This document shows, one piece after another, positions 10,540-22,246 of a stretch of DNA of 64,000 nt. The notes under the pieces are model-generated. The model saw only the letters and a program-made list of their open reading frames with translations. It had not been told where the DNA came from and searched no databases. This DNA comes from Przewalskia tangutica (taxonomy: Eukaryota; Streptophyta; Magnoliopsida; Solanales; Solanaceae), in contig CM056724.1 in NCBI GenBank assembly GCA_029844215.1, positions 85,331,093 to 85,395,092 of the forward strand, given 5' to 3'. Within the stretch, counting starts at the first letter, position 1, and each line of letters opens with the position of its first letter. The position numbers were made by a program, and so were the translations under genes.

Positions 10540-11190
10540 GCGTGGAATCCCATCACTGCCGACAGCTATACGTGTAAATTATAACCATGTGACGCGCCCG
10601 TGGCATCCCACCTCACTGTCGGCGTTCACATACACAACACATATATATATCTCCTGCCCGTGGAATCCCACATCACTGCCGACAACTATAAGTGTAAATA
10701 TAACCACGTGTCGCGCCTGGCATCCCACTCACCGTCGGCGCATACATACACAACATATATATATATAACGCGCCGCGTGCCGGAATCCCACATCGTATAA
10801 GCATGGCCATAACGTGCCCTCGGCATCCCTCATCGTAGGTGCAGGTCTTCATGGGGAGCTAGCCCATGGAGTAAAATATAACATGGTCGCATGCCCCGGA
10901 ATCCCACATCGTATAAGCATGGCCATGGAGTAATAAAATGTGCGGGCATCTAACCCGCATCCTGGTTGCATGCCCCGACATCCCTCATCGTATAAGTATG
11001 GCCAAGATCAATCACAATGGAAGCATACCCGTGGAATCTCCCGTCACTGCCGATGCGTCGATAAAATGTCCGCATCTCACCGCGTCTGGTCACATGCCCC
11101 GGAATCCCACATCGTATAAGCATGTCCAAGGATCAATCATGATGGAAGCATACCCGTGGAATCTCACATCACTGTCGGTACGTCCAAGTA
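10540..11190 (-). repeat. Minisatellite array in the E1 left LTR
   Basis: About nine imperfect units contain CCCGTGGAATCCCACATCACTGCCGAC or CCCCGGAATCCCACATCGTATAAGCATGGCC. They alternate with CA/TA-rich linkers such as ACACAACATATATAT. The matching array of the right LTR is at 35755-36455. The 96- and 100-codon frames are repeat by-products. Confidence 0.8.
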
Positions 11191-12058
11191 AACTTATAAT
11201 AAGACAGCCGACCCTCCAACTGAGAGTCACGACAACGTAACATATAATACTTGCACTTAAAGCTATCACAAGCAAATACAGGCAAGTTCATTAAACCTTT
11301 AGACTTCCATTTTTATATACTCATGGAATTTCCGTTGTACACATAAAAATCCGGGAATTTAACCCTAAGATACTAACACCCGTAGTATCCAGGCTTGTGT
11401 ACATTTCACATAAGTCACGATACTTTTAGAAATACATTTCTCGGCTTCTAAATCAAGTGACCCTTACTTTAAATCTTTAAGCAAGTGATACCCTTAAATC
11501 AAATTATTTCCTTGATTACTTTATTAGAGAAAACCATTCTCTTAACCTTCCATAAAGCCGTTATAACCAACTTCCCATAAAGCCGTTATAACCCTTTATG
11601 GTTTTAGACAAACCCATTCCTTTTATAACCAAGAGACTTATACTTTTTAAAACCAAGTATTGTATACTTTCAAATCAATTCTCTTAACTTTCAAAGTACA
11701 ATTAGTCTCTTAACCTTTAGAAATCAAGTGACTCCTTTTATTATAAAACCTAAGGCAATTGATGCCTTAAAATCAAGTTGCCTTTTCATTAAAATCAAGT
11801 CATTTATCTTTCCATAAAACAAATATAACCAACTTCCCATAAAGTCGTTATATTCACTTTATACCTTAGCCAAAATATAATTTCCTATCCAAGGGACTTA
11901 TACGTTTAAAATGGAACAAGTATCACATACTTTAAAACTCTTCAAGTCCCTTAACTTAATAAAACTCAAGACATCATTTATTCTTTCAAAGAAGTGAGTT
12001 AACCTCCTAACCCACCCGACTTGGCTATTCATAAAACTAGTAAAGGATATCAAGGTGT

Positions 12059-12063
12059 TGTAC
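12059..12063 (+). repeat. Target-site duplication of E2, left copy
   Basis: TGTAC precedes the E2 terminus TGTCACGACC. The partner copy is at 31651-31655. The uninterrupted site, GGTGTTGTACGTCTACC, is seen in the right LTR of E1 near 37330. Confidence 0.95.
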
Positions 12064-12889
12064 TGTCACGACCCGAACCCGGGCCCGTGACTGGTGCCTT
12101 ACCCGGGCACCCAAGTAGACATACATCAGAGTAATCAACGGGATATAAAACAAGACATGATATAATATGAGGTGAGAAACAGTTTATCTGAGAAAAGTTG
12201 CTTTTCGGCATATATATATAACTTGAACCCGAACAGTTACATCCCTTTTACAAACTCTGCCCACAACAGTACTACAGACCTCTAAGAATGATATAACAAC
12301 AATGGCGGGACAGGGCCCCGCTATACCCCTGAATGTAAGTACCTACAACGACAGGGGAATATACCACTGATAAGCCTCCGGAGAAACGGAGCTTCCCAAG
12401 CGATGAGCTGTGACCACTAAGGCGAGGATCAACGGCGGTGTACCTCTACTGCGGCGTGAACGCGGCCCGAAGGAGGTCGAGACAACAGTACCAAGTATGT
12501 GAACCGAAAATCACGTAAATGAAATCATAGTAGTCTATATAAAGCGGGAGACATGTATGATAACTAAACTACGATTCCTGATAAATAAGCGATCGTGTCA
12601 AGTCGGGGACTCGCGCCTCAAAGTCATCACTCAAATATAACTATGGGTCTCACGCCCACAACATCAATCATGCGTGGAATACCTTCCCGCTGGTCGATCT
12701 ATGATATAAAAGCACCAAGGAATACACATGAACACGGGTCCCACGTGTCATAATAAAACCGTATGGGGTAAGTACGAAGGCATACCCGACTACTAAAACC
12801 CACAGTACCAACAAAGTCATAAACTGTATCACGAGGTCTTTCTAGACCGCCATATGATCGAAGCTGGCCACTCGCCCGCAATATCAAAT

Positions 12890-13165
12890 GTGCGCATCTA
12901 ATCCTGGAACTTCCCGCAGCTCCGCATAGGCCACTCACATAGGCCCGCATGAGGTATTCCCCACATCGAGGGTAGCTACTCCGGCGTCGTCACGGACTCG
13001 CGATCCGCGTAGCGCATAGACCGCATGGCCATATAGACCGCACACTAACCTGGAACTCTCATAGCTCCGCATAGGTCCCCGGGACCCGCATGAGGTATTC
13101 TCGAATCATAGTCCTGCATGCTGAGTATACCAGCATCGGAGGAAGCTTAACCCTGATGTCGTGTC
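12890..13165 (-). repeat. CATGAGGTATTC repeat block in the E2 left LTR
   Basis: The phrases CCGCATGAGGTATTC, GCTCCGCATAGG and CATATAGACCGCA recur in irregular order. The matching block of the right LTR is at 28970-29240, and the + strand version appears in E7 near 40915-41095. Confidence 0.65.
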
Positions 13166-14984
13166 GAGGTGAGTGGTACAATACTATCATAACGGCCACT
13201 GCTTAACAACATAAGCACAACAAGGGAAAAACCCTTTACACAAACATCACAAGACACTAACACACGTAGCATCCTAACATGTTTACTTATCAAACCAACA
13301 AAAAAGTATTACAAGGCTATCACAAACCAACACAATCAAGTTATTCACACAAGGTACTTTCTACTTTATGTTAACAAGTTCGGGTTTTTATCCCCAAAGT
13401 ACTTCATACATTAACTCTTTAAAAGATCCGTTTCATTCACAAAAGTCACACAATACCCGTAGTATAAAAATAGAGTGACTATCTTTTTAAGTAAACCAAA
13501 ACACTTCCCTTTGTAAAATCAAGTAACAACATTATTTTCCAAACGTTCAAGTTTGCCTAATTTCAAATGCTCAAGTTTCTCATTTTTGAAAGGTTTCGTA
13601 GTTCATAGTTTTAATCACTTAATAATATAATTCTCCTTTCAAACAATTTGAGAAACATATGCCTTATGAGTGAGTAGGTTATTCTTGTTTATAACAATCT
13701 TATTAAAGCAGCCATGATCTAGGAAATGTAATATCATTTTGTCTCATCTTAGCTTCTATGCAGATGGAGGTTTCTACTGGTTTTAATAATACTTAATTAG
13801 TCAATACATTTCCCTTTTATTAACGCTGCAGTGGTTCGTTCGATACTTATTCTGATTTCCGAAATCAGTAAAACATTATTCCTTTTAAAAACCAAGTACT
13901 CATTACTCACGAATGAGGTTTCACACTGTTTAACAAAATTCATATTAATTCAATTAAGTCAAGTCTCTTATCTTCTAAAATCAATAAACCATTCTTTTTA
14001 TCTCTCTTAAGTCGTTATACCTAACTTCCCATAAAACTAGTATAACTCTTAAGCTTTTTAAAACCAAGCATTACTCTTCTTTCAAAAAGGTTTCTTAATT
14101 CTCTTGAAATACTTCAAGATTCTTATTATTAGACTCAAGTCAAAAGACATCGCAGTAAAACCACGTTCAGTTAACACACGTACGTCTACCGTACTATATA
14201 TATTCTTTTAAAATATCATGCTCAAGAGGATAGGAAGAATCACATACCTCGCGACGATTATCGACAATTAGCAAAACGCTCCACCGCTATAACCCGGCTT
14301 GCCTTGTCCACCTTTCAAGTAGAACATGCTACTCGCAGAACTTTCAACCTATAATGGTTATATAAGTCTATCAATGTCTAGACTACTCTGATGAATATTC
14401 TAAGCAGAAGGTTCTCTATTCTACGGAAACTCGGGCAGCACTTCCCTACCCGTTAAACTACACAAGTCTATTGTAAATACAGTCCTATGTAAGTACAGTT
14501 CAATCTTCTTCTTTAATATACTTCTGATGTGATTTCAATTCAATTCTCTTCTCTTATACCATCCTTCTATATATCTTATACTCATTTCTATACTACTACA
14601 GTATGTAATTTCCAATTACAATAGGAGGACAAGATATTTACCTCGATAAGCCCAAAATTATCCAAGTTTAAATGTCGATCCTGAGCAACGTTTAGCTCCT
14701 ACCCTGGGCGCTCCAACCCGCTCCAAACAACCCTTAGAAGTTCTACGCAACTTCTTCTTAATACTTCAACCGGCTATGAAGATTTTCCTTAGGGTTTCGT
14801 TTTGAGACTAAAAGGATGATATAATAGTATTTACGGGCTTTTAGTATAGGGTAACCTTGGAATACTACAAGGTATTTGGGCGAGTATTTTGGAATAGTAA
14901 CAATACTTGGAGAATACTTTTCTACCAAGGGGAGGTGTTTCACGAGAACAACACTCGAGAGGGGTACTCTCGGCTATCACCACT

Positions 14985-15085
14985 AGAAAAGGGGGAGGGG
15001 GGTACTCTCGGCCAAGGGCCTCACAAAGGGGGAGGGGGAGGCTTGGACGAAAGCCTTACAAAGGGGGAGAGGGATTTCAAGACTT
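14985..15085. other. G-run cluster in the E2 left LTR
   Basis: Several runs of 3-6 G on + (GGGGGAGGGGGG, GGGGGAGGGGGAGG, GGGGGAGAGGG) lie within 100 bp, 45-145 bp downstream of the LTR TATA box in element direction. The G-rich strand is the template strand of the element. G-quadruplex formation is possible. Confidence 0.5.
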
Positions 15086-15129
15086 AGAAAAGTGTAGAGT
15101 GGATGAAGAAGTCTTCAACTAAGGGGGGG

Positions 15130-15137
15130 TATTTATA
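15130..15137 (-). promoter_or_regulatory. LTR TATA box, E2 left LTR
   Basis: TATAAATA on - lies about 406 bp after the LTR start, followed by CCCCCC. The same spacing occurs in the E6, E4 and E8 LTRs, which supports a promoter role. Confidence 0.7.
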
Positions 15138-15543
15138 GGGAAATCAATGGACAAGATCAAGACAAGTGGTGGGCAAGTGGAGGGTCAAGATTTGGACAAG
15201 TGTGTGTGGGTCCCACTTACTCATCTACCACACAAAATATCACAAAATATCCTACCAACTCCTTGACCAAAAAAACGCCAAGAATGTTTCCCACAAAATC
15301 GTCCACTTGAGGGTGACAAGTGTCGCCCTCTCGTTGGTCCAAAATATTTCATCTCTCGGAAAAATCCGCAAAAATAATAAATGTTGCAACCGTAATTTTC
15401 CCTTCGCAAAGTCCGAAAAACGTTTCGTCGGAAAACAATTCTTTTCGCTAGTTGTGAACAAATTTCGTCCCTTTGCCTACTTAAGGCTTAAACTTTTATA
15501 CGTACACCCTTACGTACATACTCTGGAAATACGGGGTATAACA

Positions 15544-15556
15544 TTCTCCCCTCCTT
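15544..15556 (-). other. Polypurine tract, E2
   Basis: On - the sequence AAGGAGGGGAGAA directly precedes the 3' LTR terminus TGTTATACCCC, as expected for the plus-strand DNA primer. Confidence 0.85.
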
Positions 15557-15849
15557 AGAAACATTCATCCCGAATGTTCCTTCTAAGTCTCAAAACACAC
15601 ATGCGCCAGTATAGTCTTCACTACTATACTTACGAAAACAATCATGCCACACCTGGCCATCAAATAACATACGCGCAAATACTTAATCCAAGGCCACGAG
15701 GAATCACCCCTAGCATCACAAAAGCTCCCACCCGAGGTCTAAAATATACCCCCTTCGCACCTTCACTTTACAAAAGAAATGATCACATATATGTTCTTAA
15801 CACATGCTCGCTTCTTCCTTACTGTCGCTTCTCGTACACTCGAACTCTT

Positions 15850-16240
15850 TCTCATAACTTACCACATTTACATTCGCCTTGGTTCCAAATCTCAGGGTTA
15901 CTATCTCCAACTTGGTCATAATTAATTGGGAACACTCTGGATGGATCTCTGATACTTTTCCAAACATAACAACATGAAAGACCGGACATACTGCCTCCTA
16001 CGTCGGACGGCAAAGCAAACATATAGGCAACCTGGCCTATCCTCCAAAGGATCTGAAAACGCTCCAAGTACCTCAGGCTAAGTTTCCTCTGTTTTCCAAA
16101 ACTCGTCACACCCTTTCCGGGGTGGTACCTCCAAGAAGACCCACCGTCAACCTGAACTCCAAGCGTCGTCGCAAATTATCCGCACGACTTCTGACTCGGT
16201 GCCAATAACCTCTTACGGATAAGCTTCACCTATCCACATC
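15850..16240 (-). pseudogene. Integrase C-terminal remnant, E2
   Basis: A frame on - reads FGKQRKLSLRYLERFQILWRIGQVAYMFALPSD and later SIRDPSRVFP. It matches the E6 integrase tail (KKGKLSPRYIGPYQIVRRVGKVAYELDLPSD, IGDPSRVHP). In Ty3/gypsy elements this tail follows the DDE core. The core is missing here, and the upstream part lies in another frame with stops, so no active enzyme is encoded. The same remnant occurs in E4 and E7. Confidence 0.75.
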
Positions 16241-16757
16241 CTGCTGAAACAAGTATGAACCAACTATCCGAACCTTGCCAACATCGAACCAATCGGCCGG
16301 CTTACACTTCCGCCCTACAAGGCGTCATAAAGCGACATCCGAATCGAAATGGTAGCTATAAAACACTCCTCAGCGGAGGCAACAATCCTCACGGCTACCC
16401 CACAAATCCAAACACCGGCCCGAGGCGAATGCGATCTTGAGACTCACTGAGTTCCTAACCTGCTGGTAAAACCTCCGGAAAAGAAAGCAGTAAATCGGGC
16501 TCCATTGCTGTCATAAGGTGAAAGTAGGCACCTCGTGCGACCTTACAACCTTCCCGATATAACATCTCGCATAACCTCTGCCGAGTAAACGGTCTTGTGA
16601 AAGACAAGAGGATCGACCCATCGGCCCGACTTGGTCGAACGCATCCACGAACTCGTCTGTTGGTTAACTAAACTTGGGCCTAACACCGCCGTGACCCGCG
16701 CTGGCGGGACCACCTCGAACCGACCCCACATTACGGGCGCGGGTTGACCCGCGATCG
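16241..16757 (-). pseudogene. Spacer between gag and integrase remnant, E2 (distal half)
   Basis: Non-coding on both strands apart from a 62-codon minus frame reading GPSLVN...SSWMRST. It is the part of the shared spacer nearest the integrase remnant. E6 inserted in it, and the proximal half resumes at 26528. Confidence 0.55.
16753..16757 (+). repeat. Target-site duplication of E6, left copy
   Basis: GATCG precedes the E6 end, and the partner copy is at 26523-26527. The first T of the LTR terminus is missing (GTCACGACCC follows directly), probably a 1-bp loss. Confidence 0.85.
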
Positions 16758-19125
16758 GTCACGACCCGTTCGGGGCGTGGTCGTGCCTTACCCGCACCCA
16801 AGTAGTCATACATCGTGTAATGGAATATAAAAACAAGACATGAAACGATTGTAAAATGAGACACGCTTTATGTGAGAAAATGTCGCCTTTCGGCATATAT
16901 ATATAAACATAGTTTTGCGATTACATCCCAGTATGCAATAGGACTACGACTTCAGAAGATAAACAACTATGGCGGGACGGGGCCCGCCATACCTGAATGT
17001 ACAAAACTATATACAACAACAGGGAGATCATACCCAAAAGTCGAGCCTCAGGGAAGATGGAGCTCACGACACCAAAGCAAAAGATCCTAAGGATGTGGAT
17101 CTAGCACTGCTTGCCACCTGCGGCATGAACGTAGCCCAGAAGGAGGTCGATAACGGTACCAAGTATGTGAAAGCGTAAAGTACTTAAATGAAATCAAAGT
17201 ATTTAAAACCATTTGCAAATACAATCTGTTCAATTGCACATAGTGTCATATCACAAACAAGAACAATAATAGATATAATGTAATGGTCTTTCCTAGGCGC
17301 GAATGATCGAAGCAAGGCCAATCACCCATAGTATCATTATGCGTGCCTAGTCTGGACTTCCGCGATCCGCAGAGGTCACACACGCACCGCATGAGGTATT
17401 CTCGCGTCGGGGTAGCTAACCCCGGTACCTCACTCGACTCCGCGATCCGCATAGTCTCATAGACGCGTAGTCACACAGACCGCGCATGGGGCATCCCCGC
17501 GTCGGATAAAACACCGGAATGATCAATCCTGGAACTCCGACTCGCGATAGTCACATAGCATAGAAGCCGTATAGACGCGTCAAGGGTGTGACCCTCGGTA
17601 TAACAAGTCGAGGGTAGGTGATATAATAACGATACAACCGACTTACCGTTTAGCAACGTAAGCACAACAAGAATGACCCCCTTTCACAACATCACAAGAC
17701 ACTAACACACGTAGCATCATAATATGTCTATTTATCAAACAATCTTACTACACTTACGAAATCAATACAAGGTTTTTATAAACAAATAAGTAAACAGTCC
17801 CTTTTATCTTTCTTAAGTTGTTATACCTAACTTCCCATAAAGCTAGTATAACTCTTAAGCTTTTGTTTAAAAACCTAATATTTCTCTTCTGTTAAAAATG
17901 ATTCAGTATTCTTTTGAAATGCTTCAAGATCTTTATTATTCAGGCTTAAGTCAAAAGACATTGCCGTAATTATTATTGATTAACACACGTCGTCTACCGT
18001 ACTATATATATATTTTAAAATATCATGCTCAAGAGTATAGGAAGAATCACATACCTTCTCGAAAACCACCGCCAAGTCGAATATGTCGCGCAGAGAATCA
18101 ACCTATAATAGTCGACACGCCTATCAGCGTCTAGACTACTGCATGTGATTCTAAGAAGAAGGTTCTCTATCCTACGGAAAATTGGGCAGCATTTCCCTAC
18201 CCGTCAAGCTACTCAAGTCTACTGTAAAAACAGTCCTATGTAAGTACAGTTCAATTCTATTCTTTAATATCCTTCAGTGTATCTTATACTCAAGTCTATA
18301 CTATTATTATATGTAATATCCAATTACAATAGAAGGACAAGAGTATTTACCTCGATAAGCCCAAAATTATCCAAGTATAAACGTCGATCCTGAGCGAGGT
18401 TTAGCTCCTAATTTGCACGCTCCGATAGCTCCAAGAAACCCTTAGAAGTTCTACACAACTTCTACTAAAATACTATAAGGGATTTGGGCTAGGGTATTTT
18501 GGAATAGTGACTATACTTGGAAGACAACTTTCTACCAAGGGGGGGGGGGGTTTCGGCTAGAGCTACTAGGCTAGGGGGGAGAGGTGTTTCGGCCAAGGCC
18601 TTCCAAGAGGGGGGGGGAGTGTTGGACGAAAAACACAACAAGAGAGGGGGAAGGATTTTCAAGACTTGGAGAGTGATTTGTGGATGAAGAAAACCTTCAA
18701 GTTAGGGGAGTATTTATAGGCCAACCAATGGCCAACCAATGGCCAAGATGAAGCCAAGTGCTATGCAAGTGTAGGGTGAGGATTTAGGCAAGTGTCCTTA
18801 TCCATCTACTACACAAAAATATCCTACCAACTCCTTGACAAAACAAGCCACAAAATCGTCCAAATGGACTCCTCAAATCCGCCAACTAGAGGGTGACAAG
18901 TGTCGCCCTCTCGTTGGTCCAAAATGTTTCGTCTCTCAGAAAAATCCGCAAAAATTAGAAATGACATAGCCGGAATTTTCCCTTCGTAAGTTTAGTAAAA
19001 CGTTTCGTCGAAAAACGATTCTTTAAGTGAGTTGTGCACAAATATTTCGTCCAAAGTGCCTAACTAAGGCTAAACTTTTGTACGTACGTCCTCACGTACA
19101 TACTATGGAAATACGGGGTATAACA
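16758..19125 (-). mobile_element. E6 left (3') LTR
   Basis: It runs from GTCACGACCC to CGGGGTATAACA and pairs with 24137-26522. Positions 16758-17600 are peppered with losses at CAG/CTG sites relative to the right LTR, while the AT-rich remainder is almost identical. No gene is present. Confidence 0.92.
18711..18718 (-). promoter_or_regulatory. LTR TATA box, E6 left LTR
   Basis: TATAAATA on -, 407 bp into the LTR. Confidence 0.7.
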
Positions 19126-19138
19126 TTCTCCCCTCCTT
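19126..19138 (-). other. Polypurine tract, E6
   Basis: AAGGAGGGGAGAA on - abuts the 3' LTR, identical to that of E2. Confidence 0.87.
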
Positions 19139-19442
19139 AGAAACATTCGTCCCGAATGTTCCTTCCCAAGACAGTTAACGATAAAGTACCTCACAACTTA
19201 ACAGTTTGCAAGTGCCACACATGGCCACAATATAACACTTAAGCAAATACGATAATTAAAAACCAGCAAATAGGAAAGTATGTTACCTGGAGGTGTGGGG
19301 AATAAGTGAGGATACTTCTGCCTCATGTCTCCTCGACTTCCACGTCATCTCCTCCCGAGCTCGTTCGCCACGCGAACTTTACGAAGCCACGTCCTTGGTC
19401 GCAGATGCCTAACGACGATCGATTATCGCTATGGGAATCTCC

Positions 19443-19859
19443 TCATACGATAACCTCGGTCACACGGACATCGTCAATCGGATGTACTCTAGATGGATCC
19501 CCGATACATCTCCTCGGGATAGAAACATGAAACACCGGATGCACTGCCTCCAGATCGGACGGCAGATCCAACTCATAGGCAACCTTGCCTACCCTGCGGA
19601 CAATCTGATACGGCCCAATGTACCTTGGGCTGAGTTTCCCTTTCTTCACGAATCTCATCACACCCTTCATGGGTGACACCTTCAGGAAAACCCAATCATC
19701 AACCTCGAACTCCAGATGCCGACGACGATGATGCGATATGACTTGCCGACTACGAGTTGTCGAACCGCTCTGGATAAGCTTCACCTTATCCACCGCGTCG
19801 CACCAAATCTGGTCCCACCAGCGCACCTCGCCCATCGAACCACTATCGGAGATCTGCAC
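19443..19859 (-). pseudogene. Integrase C-terminal domain, E6
   Basis: An open 138-codon stretch includes WWDQIWCDAVDKVKLIQ, HHRRRHLEFEVDDWVFLKVSP, MRFVKKGKLSPRYIGPYQIV and VHPVFHVS...CIGDPSRVHP. These are hallmark residues of the plant Ty3/gypsy integrase tail, which binds DNA and chromatin. A chromodomain would normally follow. Only non-open sequence is found at 19139-19442, so a full chromodomain could not be confirmed. It is separated from the integrase core by frameshifts. Confidence 0.88.
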
Positions 19860-20304
19860 TTCCTCTCATACAAGGCCTCATAAGGCGTCATCGAATCTTG
19901 GAGTGGTAGCTATTATTATACGCAAACTCAACTAGAGGCAAATGATCCTCGGCTACCCACGAGTCGATAACACGGGCTCGCGGCATATCCTCGAAGTCCG
20001 GATAGTGCGCTCGGCTGTCCGATGCATGCGTGGATGGAATGCGATTACTCGTGCTCACTGCGTCCCTAAACCCTTACGGAAGGACCTCGAGAAGTTAGCC
20101 GTGGCGGGCTCCTGCATGCGATATGATCGAAATAGGGACTCCATGCGATCGACGATCTCTCGGATGTAAAGTCCGGCATAATCCTCGGTAGAAAAAGTCG
20201 TCTGACGGGAAGAAAGTGGGCTGATTTCGACTGTCGGCGATAACCCATATAGAATCATGTCTCCTACGAGTGCAAGGTATCGTGATAAAGTCCATGTTGA
20301 TCAC
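19860..20304 (-). pseudogene. Integrase catalytic core, frameshifted, E6
   Basis: The core performs DDE strand transfer of element DNA into the target. Three frames hold pieces: INMDFIT and RRRHDSIWVIAD (first catalytic Asp present), YAGLYIREIV, and GVPISIIS followed by altered sequence where SDRG is expected. The second Asp and the catalytic Glu cannot be placed in one frame. Losses near CAG/CTG sites may account for part of the damage. Confidence 0.75.
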
Positions 20305-20572
20305 CTCCCACTTCAGTCGGGATCTCTATCATCTGCAATAAACCACCAGGCCTCTGGTGCTCTACCTTCACCTGCTGACAACACGGGCACTGAGCTACGA
20401 ACTCTGCAACGTCCCTCTTCAAGCCATCCCACCAATACACAGATCTAAGGTCGTGGTACATCTTGGTCGACCCCGGATGGATAGAGTAACGTGCGCTGTG
20501 TGCTTCCCCCAGAACCTGCTGCCGAAGTCCTGAAACATCTGGAACACACAACCTGCCCTCAAACCTTAGCAC
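20264..20572 (-). pseudogene. Integrase zinc-binding (H2C2) domain, E6
   Basis: A 102-codon frame contains EAHSARYSIHPGSTKMYHDL and YWWDGLKRDVAEFVAQCPCCQQVK. The His-His-Cys-Cys zinc finger is present with normal spacing. This is the N-terminal module of integrase. It begins after RNase H and runs out of frame near the core start, with NMDF found in a neighbouring frame. Confidence 0.85.
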
Positions 20573-20585
20573 CCGTGGTGCTACC

Positions 20586-21152
20586 TCAAAAGGACCGCTT
20601 CCTCACGAAGAGCCGTATCACGGTGCGTGTCAAAATCGGATCCTCAAATCGCCTCTTCACCTCCTCGACGATGGAAGACTCGGCAACCTCTCGAACTCGA
20701 ACCCCACTGCTATCAGAATAAATCAAACGGACACCAAGGCTCGCCAACTGATGCAAATCGCGAACCATGCCCCTCCTCTCTGGCTGCACATCTGATAGGC
20801 TACCCATCGAACTACGACTAAGGGCATCTGCCACAACATTGGCCTTCCCCGGGTGGTACAGGATATCGACGTCGTAATCCTTAAGCAACTCTAACCACCG
20901 TCTCTGTCGTAAGTTCAGCTCCCTCTGGCTGAAGATATACTGGAGGCTCTTGTGGTCTGTATAAATATCCACATGAACCCCATACAAGTAGTGCCTCCAG
21001 ATCTTCAAGGCGTGAATCACCGATGCTAACTCCAAATCATGGGTGGGGTAGTTCCTCTCATTCTTCTTAAGCTGTCGGGATGCGTACGCTATAACCTTGC
21101 CCTGCTGCATCAACACACATCCCAACCCGATGTCTGACGCATCACAATACAC
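20586..21152 (-). pseudogene. RNase H domain of Pol, E6
   Basis: A 188-codon open frame begins YCDASDIGLGCVLMQ and continues THDLELASVIHALKIWRHYLYG, YTDHKSLQYIF, LNLRQRRWLELLKDYD and GKANVVADALSRS. The acidic residues of RNase H (Asp in CDAS, Glu in DLEL, Asp in YTDH) are all present, so this domain reads as intact. It degrades the RNA of RNA-DNA hybrids during reverse transcription. It is the best-preserved part of E6, joined upstream to RT across a frame break near 21153-21200. Confidence 0.9.
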
Positions 21153-21199
21153 GACATAGCCGTCTGGACCCTCTGGAAGAGTAAGAACGGGGGCGGTCG

Positions 21200-22190
21200 T
21201 CAGTCTCTCCTTCGATGGCGGAAACCACGCTCACAAGCATCAGTCCATCGAAACTTAGGCCTTACGAGTCGAGTCAATGGTGCAGAGATAGAAGCAAACT
21301 TCTCTACGAACCGCCGATAATAACCTGCAAGGCCCAGAAAGCTGCGCACCTCTGTCGGAGTAGTAGGTCTAGGCCAAGTCCTGACTGCCTCGATCTTGGC
21401 CGTATCCACCTGAATACCATCGGCCCCGACAATATGCCCAAGAAAAGCCACCGAAGCTAACCAAAACTCACATTTGGAAAACTTGGCGTATAACTGCTGG
21501 TCCTGGAGAACTGTCAGCACAGTCCTCAAATGCTCCGCATGCTCCTGCTCTGAGCGAGAATAAACCAAGATATCATTGATGAACACTATCACAAATGTGT
21601 CCAAAAATGGTTTGAACACTCGGTTCATCAAATCCATAAAAACTGCCGGAGCATTGGTCAAACCGAACGACATAACCCTGAACTCATAGTGCGTCTGAGT
21701 GTCGGAATGCGATCCTAGGGACATCCACCTCTCGACTCGCACTGATGATAGCCCGATCGCAGATCAATCTTGAGAAACATCTCGCACCTGCGGTGGTCGA
21801 ACAAATCATCAATCACGGGAAGGGTATACATTCTTAATGGTCACCTTGTTGGTGCCGTAATCAACACACATGCGCGTCGTCCTTCTTCTTCATGAACAAT
21901 ACGGCGCTCCCGGGGAGAAATACTAGGCTGATGAAGCCCTTCTCGGCAAATCTCGCGGTGGTCCTTCTCTCTCATTTCGGCGAGTGCCATTACGTATGGC
22001 GGAATGGAAATAGGCCGAGTGTGTCCGGCAAAGACATCGATACAAAACTCTATCTCCTCTCGGGAGGATACCTGGAGGTCGTCTGGAAACACGTGGGAAC
22101 TCTCGACTCTGGGCCCGGCGAAAATCTGCGCTGCAGCCTCGATTATCAAACACCCGAACGAGATGGTAGATATACCCTTTCTGCACCGTC
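21200..22190 (-). pseudogene. Reverse transcriptase, E6, catalytic Asp changed
   Basis: The downstream 180-codon frame (21200-21742) holds HYEFRVMSFGLTNAPAVFMDLMN, FVIVFINDILVYS, KCEFWLASVAFLGHIV and RSFLGLAGYYRRF, the usual motifs of Ty3/gypsy RT palm and thumb. The active-site box normally reads F-I-D-D. Here codon 21577-21575 is AAT, giving F-I-N-D, so the first catalytic Asp is Asn. The N-terminal part (21841-22190) is recognisable only across shifted frames (SREEIEFCIDVFAG, ISIPPYVMALAEM). Confidence 0.88.
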
Positions 22191-22246
22191 TTCCTAGCCT
22201 TGAGGTAAGAAATAAACCTACCCCTCAGCGATACAGTGTTCCCCTC

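Larger units (their letters stand above)
9787..12063 (-). mobile_element. E1 left (3') LTR, first segment
   Basis: It starts TGTCACGACCCGACCCC (the LTR end read on +) and runs through the hairpin block, the GGGGCCC palindrome and a tandem array to AAGGTGTTGTAC, where E2 interrupts it. It aligns closely with 35009-37335 in the right LTR. No gene is present. Confidence 0.9.
12064..15543 (-). mobile_element. E2 left (3') LTR
   Basis: It begins (on +) TGTCACGACCCGAACCC and ends ACGGGGTATAACA, followed by the polypurine complement. It pairs with 28140-31650. Differences between the two LTRs concentrate at CAG/CTG sites, for example 12490-12525 against 28550-28605. The 83-codon frame at 12699-12950 is not a gene. 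Confidence 0.93.
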
